Below, piece after piece: positions 32,421 through 42,426 of a stretch of DNA of 48,854 nucleotides. A program made the translations under genes and the position numbers. This DNA comes from Verrucomicrobiota bacterium (GTDB lineage Bacteria; Verrucomicrobiota; Verrucomicrobiia; Chthoniobacterales; JAFAMB01): assembly GCA_019247695.1 (NCBI GenBank), contig JAFBAP010000063.1:1-48854 (forward strand), given 5' to 3'. The notes beneath the pieces were generated by a model. That model was given only the letters and a program-made list of their open reading frames with translations. It had not been told where the DNA came from and did no database searches. Every line of letters starts with the position of its first letter. Position 1 is the first letter of the stretch.

Positions 32421-34607
32421 ATGGCGCGCGACCCGGAACCCCTTGAAGCACGGCTCCTGCATCTGCTGATGCAGCCCAAGTACCAGCCGTTGGCCAAGAC
32501 CGATCTGGCGAAGAAGCTGCGGGTGCCCGTGGAGGAACGGTCCGCCTTTCGCAAGCTGCTGCAGCGTCTGGAAGCCGAGGGCCGGATCGCGCGGATCCGG
32601 AAAGAGCGGTACGTTCTGCCCGGCGATGCCGACCTGTTTACCGGCGTGCTGCAGGCAAACCCCCAGGGCTTCGGTTATATCCTGAATGAAACCGGCGACG
32701 GTCTGGGCGACGTCTACGTCTCCGCCGACAACATGGGGACGGCCATGCACGGCGACCGCGTCGTCGCGCGCATCATCCGGGATGATTCCGGGGAACTGCC
32801 GACCCTTCGCCGGCGCGCCGCCCGTTCGGGCCGGATCATCCGGATATTGGAACGGGCGAACGAAACGGTAGTCGGTACCCTGCAGCAATCCCGGCACTTT
32901 TTTTACGTCGTGCCGGACAACCCGGCATTGGTCCACGACATCTACGTCCGGTTGGACGGGATGGCCAAGCCGCCGTCAGTGAACGACAAGGTTGTGGTCC
33001 GGCTGGATCCCTGGGAGCACCGCCACGTCAACCCCGAGGGACAAATCGTTGAAGTGCTCGGCCCGGCCGGGGCGCCCGGGGTCGATATCCTTTCGATCAT
33101 CCGGAAACACGATCTGCCGACGGAATTTCCGGCGGACGTGCTTCGCGAAGCCGAGCGGATAGCCTTTGACTTGCCCGAGCGGGAAAGGGAGCACCGCGAA
33201 GGTCTGCAGTCGTTGCCGGTGTTCACGATCGACCCCGTGGATGCGCGGGACTTTGACGACGCGATCCACGTGGTGCCGCACGGCAGCGGCTGGGAGGTCG
33301 GGATTCACATCGCTGACGTCTCGTTTTTTGTGCGGCCCCATTCGGCGCTCGATCGCGAGGCCCGGCGCCGCGGCAACAGCGTGTATTTCCCCGATCGCGT
33401 CCTGCCGATGTTGCCGGAACGGCTTTCCAATGGCGTCTGCAGCCTGCGTCCGGATGAAGAGCACCTCACCAAGAGCGTGTTCGTAAATTTCGATCGGCAT
33501 TTCCGGCCCCAGAACGTACGGTTCGCCGCGACGATCATCTCCAGTCACCGCCGGTTTACGTATGAGGACGCGAGCCGCTTGCTGCGGGAACCTGACGGGG
33601 ATGCCTTTTCCGGGCATTTGGCGCTGGCCTGGAGCATTGCTTCCCGGTTGCGAAAACAACGGTTTCGGGAGGGAGCGCTCGATTTGGAAATGCCGGAGGT
33701 TCGGGTTCGGGTGAACGCGCGGGGCGAACCGATCGCCGTGGAGCGGGAGGTGTACGACGAATCGCACCAACTCATCGAGGAATTCATGCTGCTGGCCAAC
33801 GAGATGGTGGCCCGCGCAACCAGGGAACGGCTCCTGCCGTCTGCCTACCGGATCCACGAGGATCCGGACCCGGCGAAGCTGGAGGAGTACCGGGAGTTAG
33901 TGAAGTTTTACGGCATTCCGGTAGGCGACCTTACCCACCGGCGCGAAGTCCAGCGTCTGCTCGACCGGATTGCCGAGCGTCCGGAAGCGGCGGCGCTGCG
34001 GGTGGGGTTACTCCGCAGTTTGCGCAAGGCGGCGTATTCGCCGGAGCCGCTGGGGCATTACGGTTTGGCCAAGGCCGATTACACCCACTTCACCAGCCCG
34101 ATCCGGCGGTATGCCGACCTGATTGTCCACCGGGCTTTCAACGCGCTGATCCAGGCGCCGGGATGGAAGTCGCAAGTGCCGAACTCGCGCCAGCTTCCCG
34201 ACGTTTGCGAGCACATTTCAAATACCGAACGGGTTGCGGCAGACGCGGAACGCGAGGCCGTCCGGCTCAAAAAGCTGGAGTACCTCCAGAAGCTGCTGCG
34301 TACGCCCCACCGTTTTCCGGCCATCGTCACCGACGTGCGCAACTACGGTCTGATCGTCGAACTCCCGGACCTGCTGGTGACCGGCCTGGTTCACCTTTCC
34401 AGCCTCGACGACGACTTCTTCAGCTTCGACGCCGCCCGGCGCCAACTCATCGGGCGGCGCACCCGGATGACCTTCCGGACGGGTGATCGCCTCGAGGTAC
34501 GGGTTAGCCGCGTTGACGCATTTAAACAACAGGTCGACTTTGCATTGCTCAGCAAAGCGCCCGCCCCAAAGGGTGGGCGGCGGTCCGGACCGGCGCACCG
34601 CGAATAG
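32421..34607 (+). CDS. rnr: Ribonuclease R
   Basis: This 728-residue 3'-to-5' exoribonuclease of the RNB family is close to normal length for RNase R. Order: winged-helix region (about 15-70, KTDLAKKLRVPVEERSAFRK), two cold-shock-like OB domains (about 75-250), RNB catalytic domain (about 265-600) with PVDARDFDDAIHV, whose Asp cluster binds the metal ions, and with LPERLSNGVCSLRPDEEHL and DYTHFTSPIRRYADLIVHRA, and a C-terminal S1 domain (about 640-715, DVRNYGLIVELPDLLVTGLV). It degrades structured RNA and works in RNA turnover and tmRNA quality control. The start ATG matches the domain start. The basic tail seen in enterobacterial enzymes is short here. Confidence 0.92.
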   Translation: MARDPEPLEARLLHLLMQPKYQPLAKTDLAKKLRVPVEERSAFRKLLQRLEAEGRIARIRKERYVLPGDADLFTGVLQANPQGFGYILNETGDGLGDVYVSADNMGTAMHGDRVVARIIRDDSGELPTLRRRAARSGRIIRILERANETVVGTLQQSRHFFYVVPDNPALVHDIYVRLDGMAKPPSVNDKVVVRLDPWEHRHVNPEGQIVEVLGPAGAPGVDILSIIRKHDLPTEFPADVLREAERIAFDLPEREREHREGLQSLPVFTIDPVDARDFDDAIHVVPHGSGWEVGIHIADVSFFVRPHSALDREARRRGNSVYFPDRVLPMLPERLSNGVCSLRPDEEHLTKSVFVNFDRHFRPQNVRFAATIISSHRRFTYEDASRLLREPDGDAFSGHLALAWSIASRLRKQRFREGALDLEMPEVRVRVNARGEPIAVEREVYDESHQLIEEFMLLANEMVARATRERLLPSAYRIHEDPDPAKLEEYRELVKFYGIPVGDLTHRREVQRLLDRIAERPEAAALRVGLLRSLRKAAYSPEPLGHYGLAKADYTHFTSPIRRYADLIVHRAFNALIQAPGWKSQVPNSRQLPDVCEHISNTERVAADAEREAVRLKKLEYLQKLLRTPHRFPAIVTDVRNYGLIVELPDLLVTGLVHLSSLDDDFFSFDAARRQLIGRRTRMTFRTGDRLEVRVSRVDAFKQQVDFALLSKAPAPKGGRRSGPAHRE

Positions 34608-34779
34608 GTGCTCACTCACATCGGAGATAGGGCCGGTCCGCGCCGGTGTCCCATCGCCGCCCCGCCCCTCCACGAGCCAAAATCTCATTTACTCTGCGGC
34701 GGTTTTGTGCCAATTAACAAGATTCTCCCTTCGCTGTGGTGGGTTGGTGTTAAAAGGTTATTGGATTCCCCGAAACGTC

Positions 34780-34995
34780 ATGGACAACGTAATTGTCACG
34801 CGCGAGTTGCAGGTCGAACGCAAGCATTTTTTCATCGAATTTCGAGAGAACGAAAGGGGCCGCTTTATGCGGATCACCGAAGAAGCGCACGGACGGCGGA
34901 ACACGATCATTATTCCCAGCACCGGGCTGGATGATTTCATGTCGGCGGCTGGTGAGGTTATCCAGTCGGCGGAAAGGGTTCCGGCCGCTTCGTAA
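34780..34995 (+). CDS. PUR-domain protein (DUF3276)
   Basis: A 71-residue small single-domain nucleic-acid-binding protein: VTRELQVERKHFFIEFRENE, GRFMRITEEAHGRRNTIIIP and a C-terminal helix LDDFMSAAGEVIQSAERV. This beta-beta-beta-beta-alpha PUR repeat is found in Bacteroidetes, spirochaetes and Verrucomicrobiota, where it binds single-stranded purine-rich RNA or DNA. The ATG at 34780 is chosen because 99 upstream codons in the same frame run through the end of rnr and its 3' region. It is likely monocistronic. The exact target is unknown. Confidence 0.85.
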   Translation: MDNVIVTRELQVERKHFFIEFRENERGRFMRITEEAHGRRNTIIIPSTGLDDFMSAAGEVIQSAERVPAAS

Positions 34996-35363
34996 GGTGT
35001 CGACCGCAAAGGCGCGGGCAGAGGCGTCTGGCCCGTTTTTCGGGACCGCCGTGTCTTCGGCGGTTAGAGCTGTACCCGGATCCAATTAGGTGGGAAATTA
35101 CTCAGAGGGATAGATAACCGTCTATATCCCGCCATTGGGTTCCGGGCCACCATCGGTCTTACTTCTCGATCCGCCTACCCAACCCATTGCTTCCAAGGCG
35201 GAGAACCTGAAATGCCGGTCCCGTTCGAATCACGGCCGGTAGGTAGACGACCTTCTGCACTGCGCTCCTGCGTTGACACGTTTACAAGCTTTGTTAGTTT
35301 TTTTAGCTGGTGGCTCAGCCTGGCCGCCCGGATCAGATCCTCTTAGAAAAATTTAATCGAAAT
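34996..35363. other. Leader region of ppdK with three consecutive hairpins
   Basis: The 368-bp gap has no convincing ORF. Three stem-loops occur in a row: gggata...tatccc (35107-35130), tccgcct...aggcgga (35170-35202, extendable by ttct/agaa across a bulge) and ccgg-tc-ccg...cgg-ccgg (35215-35239). They lie before a TTGACA at 35273, so they are probably not part of a ppdK leader transcribed from that box; a separate small RNA or an upstream regulatory leader is possible. I cannot assign an RNA family. Confidence 0.4.
35273..35301 (+). promoter_or_regulatory. ppdK: Possible ppdK promoter
   Basis: A perfect TTGACA (35273-35278) is followed by a locally AT-rich run (tttacaagctttgttagttt). The best -10 candidates, TTAGTT at 15 bp or TAGTTT at 16 bp spacing, are weak. 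The next ATG of ppdK lies about 62 bp downstream. Confidence 0.4.
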
Positions 35364-38159
35364 ATGCCAACGACATTGAAGAAGAAGAGCGCGGCCAAAA
35401 AAGCGCCCCAGCCTTCTAAATCGCCTCAAAAGTCCAAGCCAACGGCCGAAAATCTGAAACCCGCCAAACGGATTCGGTATGTTTACTATTTCGGGGACGG
35501 AAAGGCGGATGGTGATGGCAAGATGCGGGCCCTTTTGGGTGGCAAAGGAGCGAACCTGGCGGAGATGACGCGCATCGGGTTGCCGGTACCTCCCGGCTTC
35601 ACGATCACAACCGAAGTTTGTACTTACTTCTACGAGAACAAAAAGAGTTATCCGCCTGAGCTCGAGGACCAGGTTGAGGCCGCCCTGGCCAAGGTCGAAA
35701 AATCCGTGGGCAAAAAGCTGGGGGATCGCAATAACCCGCTTCTCCTCTCGGTCCGGTCCGGTGCCCGCGATTCGATGCCGGGCATGATGGACACAATCCT
35801 GAACCTCGGCATGAATGACGACGTGGTGGAGATCGTCGCCGAAAAGAGCGGTAACCCGCGGTTCGCATGGGATTCGTACCGGCGCTTTCTTCAGATGTAC
35901 GGCGATGTGGTGATGGGCGTGCAGAAGCGGGCAGGGGAGGAGCATGAGCCTTTTGAAACCGTGATCGAAGAGGTCAAACATGAGGCCGGGGTAGATAGGG
36001 ATACCGACCTGACCGTTGAGCACCTCAAGAGCCTCGTCGAGCGGTTCAAACAGCTGATCAAGGAGCGAACGGGCAAGGTTTTCCCGCAGGACCCGCGCCA
36101 GCAATTGTGGGGGTCAATCGGCGCCGTCTTCGGGTCCTGGAATAACGACCGCGCCATCGTCTATCGCCGCAAGTACGGTATTCCGCATGAGTGGGGTACG
36201 GCGGTAAACGTCCAAACCATGGTGTTTGGCAACCGCGGGGATACCAGCGCGACGGGCGTGGCGTTTACGCGCGATCCGGCGACGGGCGAAAAAGTTTTCT
36301 ACGGCGAGTACCTGATTAACGCGCAAGGCGAGGACGTTGTGGCCGGGGTTCGCACGCCGCACCCGGTGGCGCAGCTGGCCGAAGAGATGCCGGCGGCTCA
36401 CAAAGAACTGCTGACGGTGCGCGACCTGCTTGAAAAGCATTTTCGCGATATGCAGGACCTCGAGTTCACCGTTGAAGAAAACAAGCTTTATATCCTCCAG
36501 ACCCGTAACGGTAAACGGACGGGCCTGGCGGCGGTCCGCATCGCTACGGATATGGTTGGTGAGAAGCTGATCAGCCGTGAGGACGCCATTAAACGGATCC
36601 CGGCCGATTCGCTCTCGCATCTGCTCGCACCGATCTTTGACCGGCAGAGCGTAAAGAATGCTCGGAAGATCGCCACGGGTCTGGCTGCCGGGCCCGGCGC
36701 TGCCAGCGGCCGGGTGGTGTTCAACGCGAAAGATGCCGTGGATCTGGCTCATAAAGGCGAACGCGTGGTCCTCGTCCGGATTGAAACTTCACCGGAAGAT
36801 TTGCGCGGGATGATCGCGGCCGAAGGCATCCTCACCGCACGCGGCGGGGTTTCTTCGCACGCCGCGCTGGTTGCGCGTCAGATGGGTAAGGTGTGCGTCT
36901 GCGGCGCATCGGCGCTCAAGATCGATTACGCCGCACAAACGGTGACGGCCGGCGATGTGACCCTCAAGCAGGGTGATTACATCTCGATCGACGGTACCGC
37001 AGGCGAGGTTTATGCCGGCCAGGTTGAAACCGCGGCGTCCGAAGTTGTCCAGGTGCTGGTCGAGAAAAAGCTCGATCCGAAAAAGAGCCAGGTTTACCAG
37101 GAATTTGCCTCGCTCCTGGGCTGGGCCGATAAAGCCAGCCGTCTGGACGTTCGTACCAACGCCGACACGCCGGAGCAAGTCGCTACCGCCCTCGCCTTCG
37201 GGGCCAAAGGCATCGGCCTTTGCCGCACGGAACACATGTTCTTCGAAGGTGATCGCATTGATGCGATGCGGGAGATGATCCTGGCCGAGTCGCTCGAGGA
37301 ACGAAAGCAGGCCCTGGCGAAACTGCTGCCGTTCCAACGCCAGGATTTCGTTGGTATCTTTACTGAATTGAAGGGCTTGCCCGCGACGATCCGTCTGCTG
37401 GATCCTCCCTTGCACGAGTTCCTGCCCCACGCCGAGGCCCAGCAAAGAGAATTGGCGGACAAGCTCGGGGTGCCCGTTGAAAAAATCACCCGGCGCGTGC
37501 AGCAGTTACACGAATTCAACCCCATGCTGGGCTTCCGGGGATGCCGTTTGGGGGTCGTCTATCCCGAAATCACGGAAATGCAGGCGAGGGCGATCTTTGA
37601 GGCGGCCGCAGAGGCGCAAAAGAAGGGCACAAAAGTGCGCGTCGAAATCATGGTCCCGTTGATCGGTTTTTCGAAGGAACTCAAGCTGCAGATCGAGCTG
37701 ATCCATCGGGTGGCGGCTGAGGTCGGCAAGGCAGCCAAAGCCAGGTTTAATTACCTGGTCGGTACCATGATCGAGATCCCGCGCGCGGCGGTCGTGGCTG
37801 ATGAAATCGCCCGGGATGCGCAGTTCTTCAGTTTCGGCACCAATGACCTCACCCAGACGACCCTCGGCATGAGCCGGGACGATTCCGGAAGCTTCCTGCC
37901 GCACTACCAGGAGGTCGAGGTCGTGAGGAACAACCCGTTTGCCACGATCGATCAGGCCGGCGTAGGCAGGCTGATGGAAATGGCTCGCGACCAGGCCCAC
38001 AAGACGAGGCCCGACATCAAGCTCGGCATCTGCGGCGAACACGGCGGCGATCCCGAAAGCGTGAAGTTCTGTCACCGGATCGGGCTGGATTACGTCAGCT
38101 GCAGCCCCTTCCGGGTGCCGGTGGCGCGGCTGGCCGCAGCACAAGCGGCCCTGGCTTAG
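35364..38159 (+). CDS. ppdK: Pyruvate phosphate dikinase
   Basis: This 931-residue cytosolic enzyme interconverts pyruvate + ATP + phosphate and phosphoenolpyruvate + AMP + pyrophosphate. The N-terminal ATP-grasp domain begins [20 protein letters not shown] and includes [20 protein letters not shown]. The swivelling His domain has [18 protein letters not shown], with phospho-acceptor His499. The C-terminal PEP-binding barrel has [16 protein letters not shown] and ends with the catalytic Cys890 in [13 protein letters not shown]. The first 35 residues ([20 protein letters not shown]) are a Lys/Pro/Ala extension absent from most family members. The ATG at 35364 is used because the frame upstream has no conserved residues. 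A strong terminator follows. Confidence 0.95.
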   Translation: MPTTLKKKSAAKKAPQPSKSPQKSKPTAENLKPAKRIRYVYYFGDGKADGDGKMRALLGGKGANLAEMTRIGLPVPPGFTITTEVCTYFYENKKSYPPELEDQVEAALAKVEKSVGKKLGDRNNPLLLSVRSGARDSMPGMMDTILNLGMNDDVVEIVAEKSGNPRFAWDSYRRFLQMYGDVVMGVQKRAGEEHEPFETVIEEVKHEAGVDRDTDLTVEHLKSLVERFKQLIKERTGKVFPQDPRQQLWGSIGAVFGSWNNDRAIVYRRKYGIPHEWGTAVNVQTMVFGNRGDTSATGVAFTRDPATGEKVFYGEYLINAQGEDVVAGVRTPHPVAQLAEEMPAAHKELLTVRDLLEKHFRDMQDLEFTVEENKLYILQTRNGKRTGLAAVRIATDMVGEKLISREDAIKRIPADSLSHLLAPIFDRQSVKNARKIATGLAAGPGAASGRVVFNAKDAVDLAHKGERVVLVRIETSPEDLRGMIAAEGILTARGGVSSHAALVARQMGKVCVCGASALKIDYAAQTVTAGDVTLKQGDYISIDGTAGEVYAGQVETAASEVVQVLVEKKLDPKKSQVYQEFASLLGWADKASRLDVRTNADTPEQVATALAFGAKGIGLCRTEHMFFEGDRIDAMREMILAESLEERKQALAKLLPFQRQDFVGIFTELKGLPATIRLLDPPLHEFLPHAEAQQRELADKLGVPVEKITRRVQQLHEFNPMLGFRGCRLGVVYPEITEMQARAIFEAAAEAQKKGTKVRVEIMVPLIGFSKELKLQIELIHRVAAEVGKAAKARFNYLVGTMIEIPRAAVVADEIARDAQFFSFGTNDLTQTTLGMSRDDSGSFLPHYQEVEVVRNNPFATIDQAGVGRLMEMARDQAHKTRPDIKLGICGEHGGDPESVKFCHRIGLDYVSCSPFRVPVARLAAAQAALA

Positions 38160-38196
38160 CAAGGAACCATCACTGCCGGTAACCGGTTAAGATGCG

Positions 38197-38224
38197 AAAA
38201 GCCCGGCCGCACGGCCGGGCTTTT
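38197..38224 (+). terminator. Rho-independent terminator after ppdK
   Basis: Arms aaaagcccggcc and ggccgggctttt are perfect complements around a 4-base gcac loop, 37 bp after the ppdK stop; the 3' arm ends in a T-run (ctttt, then cattttc). The symmetric A-run makes it bidirectional, so it may also end transcripts from the minus-strand PRC-barrel gene. Confidence 0.88.
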
Positions 38225-38373
38225 CATTTTCAACCCCTTCCAGAGCCGAGGTACCGGAGCCGATCCAGCCGGCACCTCTCCTTCAAGCGCAACACCTGGA
38301 GTTACCCTTCTCCAAACACTCCCGAAGGCCAAATTCTACCCGAAACTCGACACTCGACACTCGGCACCCGCTC

Positions 38374-39336
38374 CTACCGGTCGAGCCGTTCGCGTTCGCG
38401 GCCCCGTTCAGCTTCCGATTCCGCCCCGGTCAGCCCGCTTGATCCGGCTCCGGCTGTCCCTGCGCCCGTGCCGGTGCCGGCAGCGCCGGTGGGTTCGAGC
38501 AGGCCGGCCTGACCCGTATCCTCCAAACCTCTCCCGGTGCGGGTTTGGTCGGCGGAGGGTTCACGTTCCACCTCGCTCAACACTTCGTCGCGCTCACCGC
38601 GCCAGAATTTCCGGAGCCGGACCCGGCCGACCCCAAGGTCGCGCGTCCCTGCCCCTGACGGTCCCGCTTCGGGGGCAATATCCATTCCCGGGGCGATGGC
38701 CGGCCCTCCAGACGGCCGCTCCGTTTCCGCGATGCTCCCTGTTCCCGCACCTGGTTGCCCGATCAAATCGCCGCGTTCATCGGAAATGTCCCGGTCACCC
38801 GGCATTGCCGAGCTGCGCACGCCCGGAACCGTGGGTTCCCCGATCGGTTCCCGTGCACCAGCCGGCCCGCGTCCCACCACCGGGTTTTCAACCGAGTCCT
38901 CACGTTCGGCCCGCAAACCCGTTCCCGTCGTCCCGGCCAGGGTTCCCGCGTCCCCACCGGCTTCTCCGGCCGTGGGAAACGTCTCGCCGGTGGTCGCTTC
39001 CGCTTCTTCCCTGGTGATCCCGTAATAATCGTATACTTCGTCCTCCTGTGCAGCGGAGAGCTCTTCGTGCGCCGGGAAACTGGGCGCATCCTTCACAAAA
39101 TCCGCCTGGTACGGCACGCGGACATGATCTTCCTGCAGTTCGGCGCTGTGAGCCGGCACGATGTGAGTCTTGCCGAAAATCCACCCGGTTTTCACTCCCA
39201 GAAACTCAACTTTTCCCGTGTCCTCGCCGGTCCACAATGCATCCAGGGTGCCGATGTCGTCACCGCGTTCATCAATGACCTTGCGCCCGAAGATGGAAGG
39301 GAAGGTCTGGTCTGTCAGATCGTCAAACGTGCTCAT
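38374..39336 (-). CDS. PRC-barrel domain protein
   Basis: A 320-residue predicted soluble protein. Residues about 12-85 form a PRC-barrel: FGRKVIDERGDDIGTLDALW and LGVKTGWIFGKTHIVPAHSA, with DHVRVPYQADFVKDAP, the usual strand order of this stress-related family (found also in RimM and photosynthetic reaction-centre H chains). From about 100 on the chain is rich in Gly, Glu, Pro, Thr and Ala, mostly disordered, with DYYGITREEAEATTGETFP as a short conserved linker. Similar proteins accompany general stress responses. The ATG at 39336 is preferred over one 33 bp upstream. The gene stands alone, 98 bp after the GT2 gene on the same strand. Confidence 0.75.
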   Translation of the reverse strand: MSTFDDLTDQTFPSIFGRKVIDERGDDIGTLDALWTGEDTGKVEFLGVKTGWIFGKTHIVPAHSAELQEDHVRVPYQADFVKDAPSFPAHEELSAAQEDEVYDYYGITREEAEATTGETFPTAGEAGGDAGTLAGTTGTGLRAEREDSVENPVVGRGPAGAREPIGEPTVPGVRSSAMPGDRDISDERGDLIGQPGAGTGSIAETERPSGGPAIAPGMDIAPEAGPSGAGTRDLGVGRVRLRKFWRGERDEVLSEVEREPSADQTRTGRGLEDTGQAGLLEPTGAAGTGTGAGTAGAGSSGLTGAESEAERGRERERLDR

Positions 39337-39433
39337 ATGAAGAAACTTGGTCGTTCCGTACTGCTTCACCTTCGGTCGCTGCCGCCGGCGAAGCAGTGTT
39401 AACCAAGGTTCGCCCCCCTCAAAGGGTACGGTT

Positions 39434-40147
39434 CTATCCCGCTTGCGATCCCGGGCCGGCGGGCTTGAAGCGGATTCGCACCTGCCGGCTCACAAGCCAG
39501 CGTACCCCGAACATATCGACTGTGGCACGCACGGCGCGAGCACCGAAGGTGTATTTGCTCACGCCATGCCGGCGGGGCCGATGGTTGACCGGGATCTCGA
39601 CAACCTTATAACCCAGGCCCTTGATCAAGGCCGGAATAAACCGGTGCATGCCGTAAAACAGGACCAGGGCTTCCCGGCACTCCGCGCGCATCGCTTTCAG
39701 GGTGCACCCGGTATCACGGACGCCGTCACCGGTAAACCGGCTGCGAACGCCGTTGGCAATCCGGCTTTGCACCCGCTTGAACCACGTGTCCTTCCGTTTG
39801 GCACGGTAACCGCACACCAGATCTGCTCCGGCATCAATTTGCGCCAGCAGGCGCGGGATATCCGCCGGATCATTCTGCAGGTCGCTGTCGATCAGGACCA
39901 GGATGCGCCCGTGCGCCGCCATGAGCCCGGCGTACATCGCGGCGCTTTGCCCGCTGTTTCGTTCAAACGCCAGCACGCGCACGTTGGGTTCGCGGTTGAT
40001 GCGTTCCCGGCTCCGGTCAGTCGAGCCGTCATCCACGAAGATCAACTCGTGCGCGTAAGGGGCAAGCGTTCGGCCGAGCTCTTCCTGGAGCTGCGGGAGG
40101 CTATCCGCCTCGTTGTAGACCGGAATTATCACGGACAGCTCAACCAT
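39434..40147 (-). CDS. Glycosyltransferase family 2 (dolichyl-/undecaprenyl-phosphate sugar transferase-like)
   Basis: A 237-residue GT-A enzyme. It begins MVELSVIIPVYNEADSLPQL, then HELIFVDDGSTDRSRE, LAFERNSGQSAAMYAGLMAA and LVLIDSDLQNDPADIPRLLA (metal-binding D-x-D), with a C-terminal RRHGVSKYTFGARAVRATVD. This matches the DPM1/ArnC-like group, which loads a sugar onto polyprenyl phosphate at the cytoplasmic face of the membrane. Unlike ArnC it lacks obvious C-terminal membrane helices. It overlaps the preceding ORF by one base (TGATG), the last of a three-gene operon with a membrane glycosyltransferase and a PAP2 phosphatase. Sugar unknown. Confidence 0.85.
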   Translation of the reverse strand: MVELSVIIPVYNEADSLPQLQEELGRTLAPYAHELIFVDDGSTDRSRERINREPNVRVLAFERNSGQSAAMYAGLMAAHGRILVLIDSDLQNDPADIPRLLAQIDAGADLVCGYRAKRKDTWFKRVQSRIANGVRSRFTGDGVRDTGCTLKAMRAECREALVLFYGMHRFIPALIKGLGYKVVEIPVNHRPRRHGVSKYTFGARAVRATVDMFGVRWLVSRQVRIRFKPAGPGSQAG

Positions 40148-41727
40148 CACAACGGCAACGTTTGGTACTGGTAGCACGCGAAGATCCGCAACTGACGTAA
40201 CGGCAGGTTACGGCGTTCCAGGGCGAACACCGCCACCAGTTCCCAGCGCGAAAACGCCCCCTGGATCGCCTGGGGCGGTCCGCCGGCCGGCCGGTCAGTA
40301 ATGAAAAGCGCCGACCGGTTCATAAACGGATTGATCCCGGCCTGCTCCGTAAAAAGCGATTCAGCCCGGTTCGCCGGAGGCGGCGCGTCGACAAATTCGT
40401 CGTACCGAGGCCAAAACGAAAATTCATTCTCGATGTCCTGAGACTCCGGGATATACACCGGCGGGTGTCCGGGTCCCTCCAGGCACTTGTCTTTCAGGTA
40501 AAAGGCGAGCATCGAGGCGGTTTGATATTTGTTTCCGATGAGGAAAACTTTTTCGCCGAGCTTTTGCTCAAACCCTTGCCGGAATGCCTCGACACTTTCC
40601 GTCAACGACCTCCAGCCTCGTAACCGCGAACTCGGGTCAAGCGCATAAGGCCACCGATAACCCAGTATCCGCACCAGATCCGTTTCCAGGGTAAACAGGG
40701 TGACGACCGCTCCCAGCCCGAGCGCCGCCAGACAGAAACGGCCGGCCGGTTTACGGCTTCGCGACCAGCGCAGCCACTGCGCTGCCGCCAGGATCCCCAG
40801 GCTGACAAAGGCGGGCGCCGTCCAGTTCGGTTCGCCCGCCCGGTTAAGTGCCAGAATGAAGTAGGTGGCCAGGAGCGGCCAGGTGAAACTGAGCAGAAAA
40901 CAAACCCGGCCGCTTTGAGACGCTTTAGGGATCGATCCGAAGAAGGCGGCCAGAAAACCGATGAACAAAAGGGGCGAATAAACCCCCAGATGAGCGCCCA
41001 GGAACTGGCCGGTTTGCGACAAGTGTATGCCGAATGGATGATCCAGCCCGCCCCGTTGGGACAAATGTTCCAGGGTGATCCACTCGTGCTGCTGATTCCA
41101 GATCAACGGCGGCAGCAGAAACGGCATAAACCCGAGCAGCAACGAATAAAAACCGGGCCGGCGGAGTTCTCCGCGGTATTTCGGCATGACCGCCAGGAAA
41201 AACAAGGCGGAGAACAGCTGAAACGCGTTGGTGTACTTCGCCAGGAACCCGGCGCCAATAAGCGCCCCGGTGAAGGGCCACCACCAGCAAAAGCGAGGGC
41301 TGCGCTCCAGGGCGAGCCAGAACGTGACCAGGGCGGCCGCCCAGAAGAAAATGGAAAGGGGATCAATGGTCATGACGATTGAGCCCACGTTGAAAATCGG
41401 CACCATGTTCAACGCGATCGTGGCCCAGAACGCCACGCTTTCACGGTAAAGACGCCGGGCCAGAAAATAGACCAGCAGGGAAGTTCCCAGGCCGAGCAGC
41501 GGGGAAAAAAAACGGACGCCGAACTCGGTGGCGCCCCAGAGGGTGGTGCCCGCCAGGATGGTCAGGGCGACGCCCGGACCTTTGCTGTAATAGCTGAGGT
41601 CCGGGTGCTGAGCCCAAAGGGTGTAGTAGGCTTCGTCAGGAGACAATTCGTAATTTGCCGCCAACACCCAGCGCAAGGCCGTCAGGGCGAGCAGAAACAG
41701 CAAGACAAACAAGAACCGCAATCTCAT
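40147..41727 (-). CDS. Membrane glycosyltransferase, GT39/83 (ArnT/PMT-like)
   Basis: This 526-residue polytopic protein (about 11-13 helices) transfers a sugar from a polyprenyl-phosphate carrier to an envelope acceptor at the periplasmic face. The first helix (LFVLLFLLALTALRWVLAAN) is followed by the signature periplasmic loop YELSPDEAYYTLWAQHPDLS with Asp/Glu, then YYSKGPGVALTILAG and FGVRFFSPLLG. The C-terminal 110 residues form a soluble periplasmic domain. The ATG at 41727 overlaps the PAP2 stop (ATGA), and the upstream 73 codons belong to the PAP2 gene antisense frame. Its operon partners (GT2 and PAP2) fit an ArnT-like modification of a lipid. Confidence 0.85.
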   Translation of the reverse strand: MRLRFLFVLLFLLALTALRWVLAANYELSPDEAYYTLWAQHPDLSYYSKGPGVALTILAGTTLWGATEFGVRFFSPLLGLGTSLLVYFLARRLYRESVAFWATIALNMVPIFNVGSIVMTIDPLSIFFWAAALVTFWLALERSPRFCWWWPFTGALIGAGFLAKYTNAFQLFSALFFLAVMPKYRGELRRPGFYSLLLGFMPFLLPPLIWNQQHEWITLEHLSQRGGLDHPFGIHLSQTGQFLGAHLGVYSPLLFIGFLAAFFGSIPKASQSGRVCFLLSFTWPLLATYFILALNRAGEPNWTAPAFVSLGILAAAQWLRWSRSRKPAGRFCLAALGLGAVVTLFTLETDLVRILGYRWPYALDPSSRLRGWRSLTESVEAFRQGFEQKLGEKVFLIGNKYQTASMLAFYLKDKCLEGPGHPPVYIPESQDIENEFSFWPRYDEFVDAPPPANRAESLFTEQAGINPFMNRSALFITDRPAGGPPQAIQGAFSRWELVAVFALERRNLPLRQLRIFACYQYQTLPL

Positions 41728-42386
41728 GGGCACGGCCCCGGGATGAGGTCCGGGTGGCGGCGGAACCAGTCGGCAAACCACCTCGGGCCGAGCCCCTGAT
41801 ACAGGCGCCCGTAGATCTGCGCCAACAGCCAGGCAAACACGATACCGAGCGCCGCGGAAACCGCCACGTCGCTCGGCCAATGCGAACCGCAGTAAACCCG
41901 GGAATAGGCCACCAGTGCCGCCGGCGCCGCGTAGAGCCAGCCCCACCGTCTGAAAAACAGGACCGCGGTCGTGGCAATGACCGCGTTATTCATGGCGTGC
42001 CCTGAAGGAAACGAACGGCCGCCGTCCTGCAATGGTGTTTGCGGCGCGGGCGAGTATTCCACCCGCGGGGGTTGCAGCGCCCCGAAGAATGCCGGATGCG
42101 TGTGCCGCAGGCTTACCTCCCGCACGCCGGCAAGCGCTTCGTGCGGCCGCGCCCGGTGGACCCATTTTTTGGTGAATTGGGTAAAAACCCCATCCGTCAA
42201 TCCCACCGACACCAGGGTCACAACGACGAAGCTACGCATTCGAACCCCGCCTTTCCATAACAGCAGGAGGCCCGCCAGGACCAGCAGCGGCAGCCAGACC
42301 GAGAAGTTCGTGATCGTGGCCATCAGGGAATCCAACGCGGGGTTTGTCCAGTCGCGGTTGATCAGGAGCAGCAGCGTTTTGTCCAT
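41724..42386 (-). CDS. PAP2-family lipid phosphatase
   Basis: This 220-residue membrane phosphatase has the three PAP2 motifs: KKWVHRARP (Kx6RP; Arg, Pro), PSGHAMNN (SGH) and SRVYCGSHWPSD (SRx5Hx3D). About five or six helices surround them, opening with TNFSVWLPLLVLAGLLLLW. The family dephosphorylates undecaprenyl diphosphate, phosphatidate or lipid A phosphates. It is the first gene of a coupled operon (4-bp ATGA overlap with the GT83-like gene), so it may recycle undecaprenyl phosphate or trim lipid A for the sugar added by the next enzymes. A 40-bp divergent region separates it from the LolA-like gene. Confidence 0.86.
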   Translation of the reverse strand: MDKTLLLLINRDWTNPALDSLMATITNFSVWLPLLVLAGLLLLWKGGVRMRSFVVVTLVSVGLTDGVFTQFTKKWVHRARPHEALAGVREVSLRHTHPAFFGALQPPRVEYSPAPQTPLQDGGRSFPSGHAMNNAVIATTAVLFFRRWGWLYAAPAALVAYSRVYCGSHWPSDVAVSAALGIVFAWLLAQIYGRLYQGLGPRWFADWFRRHPDLIPGPCP

Positions 42387-42426
42387 GCGGCATGAGGCGG
42401 GACGGGTAAGCTAAAACACCGTTTTT

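Noticed and set aside
35205-35245. TTCGAAT flanked by complementary bases as a tRNA T arm
   Set aside because: The T-stem would have mismatches, and no anticodon or acceptor arms can be formed around it.
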